This document shows, piece by piece, positions 63,418 through 64,000 of a DNA stretch of 64,000 bases. How positions within the stretch are numbered: position 1 is the stretch's first letter; the number at the start of each line of letters is the position of its first letter. Both the position numbers and the translations under genes were made by a program. Below the pieces are notes generated by a model that did no database searches, had not been told where the DNA came from, and saw nothing but the letters and a program-made list of their open reading frames with translations. The DNA is from Hydractinia symbiolongicarpus (taxonomy: Eukaryota; Cnidaria; Hydrozoa; Anthoathecata; Hydractiniidae), in NCBI RefSeq assembly GCF_029227915.1, contig NC_079888.1, forward strand, positions 16,041,001-16,105,000, in the 5' to 3' direction.

Positions 63418-63716
63418 ATTGTGCATATTAACTGGTTGGCTTATTGTGCGTAATAACCAGTTGGCTTATTGTGCATATCAACCACTTGGTTTATTGTGCA
63501 TATTAACCACTTGGTTTATTGTTCATATTAACCGGTTGGTTTATTGTGCTTACTAACTGGTTGGTTTGTTGTGTGTATTAACCTGTTGGTTTATTGTGCA
63601 TATTAACCGGTTGGTTTATTGTTCATATTAACCGGTTGGTATATTGTGCATATTAATCGGTTGGTTTATTGTTCATATTAACTGGTTGGTTTGTTGTGCA
63701 TATTAACCGGTTACAA
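63418..63716. repeat. 25-bp minisatellite, about 12 copies
   Basis: The unit GGTTTATTGTGCATATTAAC followed by CGGTT is repeated with scattered changes, and ends next to an ACAACAACAAC run. Each unit contains the palindromic word AACCGGTT in its better copies. Confidence 0.9.
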
Positions 63717-64000
63717 CAACAACAACTAACACTTATACATATGCCCAGGGTGTAATTTCCAATTGATCCTATTTCCCATATAGAAAAAGAAAAGGAGAGG
63801 AGCCTACGTCATTTTGAGAATATCGTGAAGGGAAAAATAAAGTGCATTTTATTTACAACGATATTAAATATGACAACTATACATCCATAGTTATTTATTT
63901 ATAAAAAAAATTAGTAAAATAAAAACATATCGACCACAATTTTTTTCTTACGCCACATTAAACACCTCGTACCCAGGATATCAAAACATTGTGTGGAGGT

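Overview
The window is a piece of an animal nuclear genome. It is AT-rich, its genes are split by introns with GT-AG borders, and it is full of small inverted-repeat transposons and minisatellites. Several genes are recognisable animal orthologues: a FAM120-type protein, CFAP276, an MS4A/CD20-like tetraspan, NSUN5 and RXYLT1. The repeat landscape and a DZIP3-type HEPN protein suggest an invertebrate, most likely a cnidarian. The taxon is inference, because no diagnostic gene was found.

Layout. 0-1 kb: first coding exon of a FAM120-like gene (minus), running out of the left edge. 2 kb: decayed GIY-YIG retroelement tail. 5-7.3 kb: CFAP276 (plus), with two tandem arrays in one intron. 8.3-10.4 kb: two inverted-repeat elements and tRNA-like remnants. 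10.8-15.7 kb: a complete five-exon CD20-like tetraspan gene (minus) whose introns hold a pogo-type element, a second GIY-YIG fragment and an inverted-repeat element with its own minisatellite. 16.6-19 kb: a broken Tigger/pogo transposon. 21.8-22.5 kb: a piggyBac-like TTAA element.

23.8-31.8 kb is the most unusual part. It holds a large plus-strand gene coding for a HEPN domain with an intact R-x4-H motif, a very long heptad coiled coil, a P-loop helicase-like ATPase and a fibronectin type III domain. Ankyrin-repeat exons follow on the same strand and may belong to the same transcript, a FANK1-like order. One reading-frame break lies inside the ATPase region.

33.2-48.3 kb is NSUN5 (minus), 11 exons that I could join completely into a 499-residue protein. 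Its intron 2 contains an intronless RXYLT1 gene on the same strand. Its intron 1 contains two inverted-repeat elements and a 53-bp satellite with higher-order structure. About 50 kb: exons of a small unrecognised plus-strand gene. 57-60.7 kb: a 686-residue low-complexity/coiled-coil protein with tandemly duplicated phase-1 exons. The right edge carries a 25-bp minisatellite.

The genes do not form an operon-like unit. NSUN5 (rRNA methylation), RXYLT1 (dystroglycan glycosylation), CFAP276 (axoneme) and the tetraspan are independent housekeeping or structural genes. The HEPN-ATPase gene is the candidate for an undescribed, possibly immune, system.
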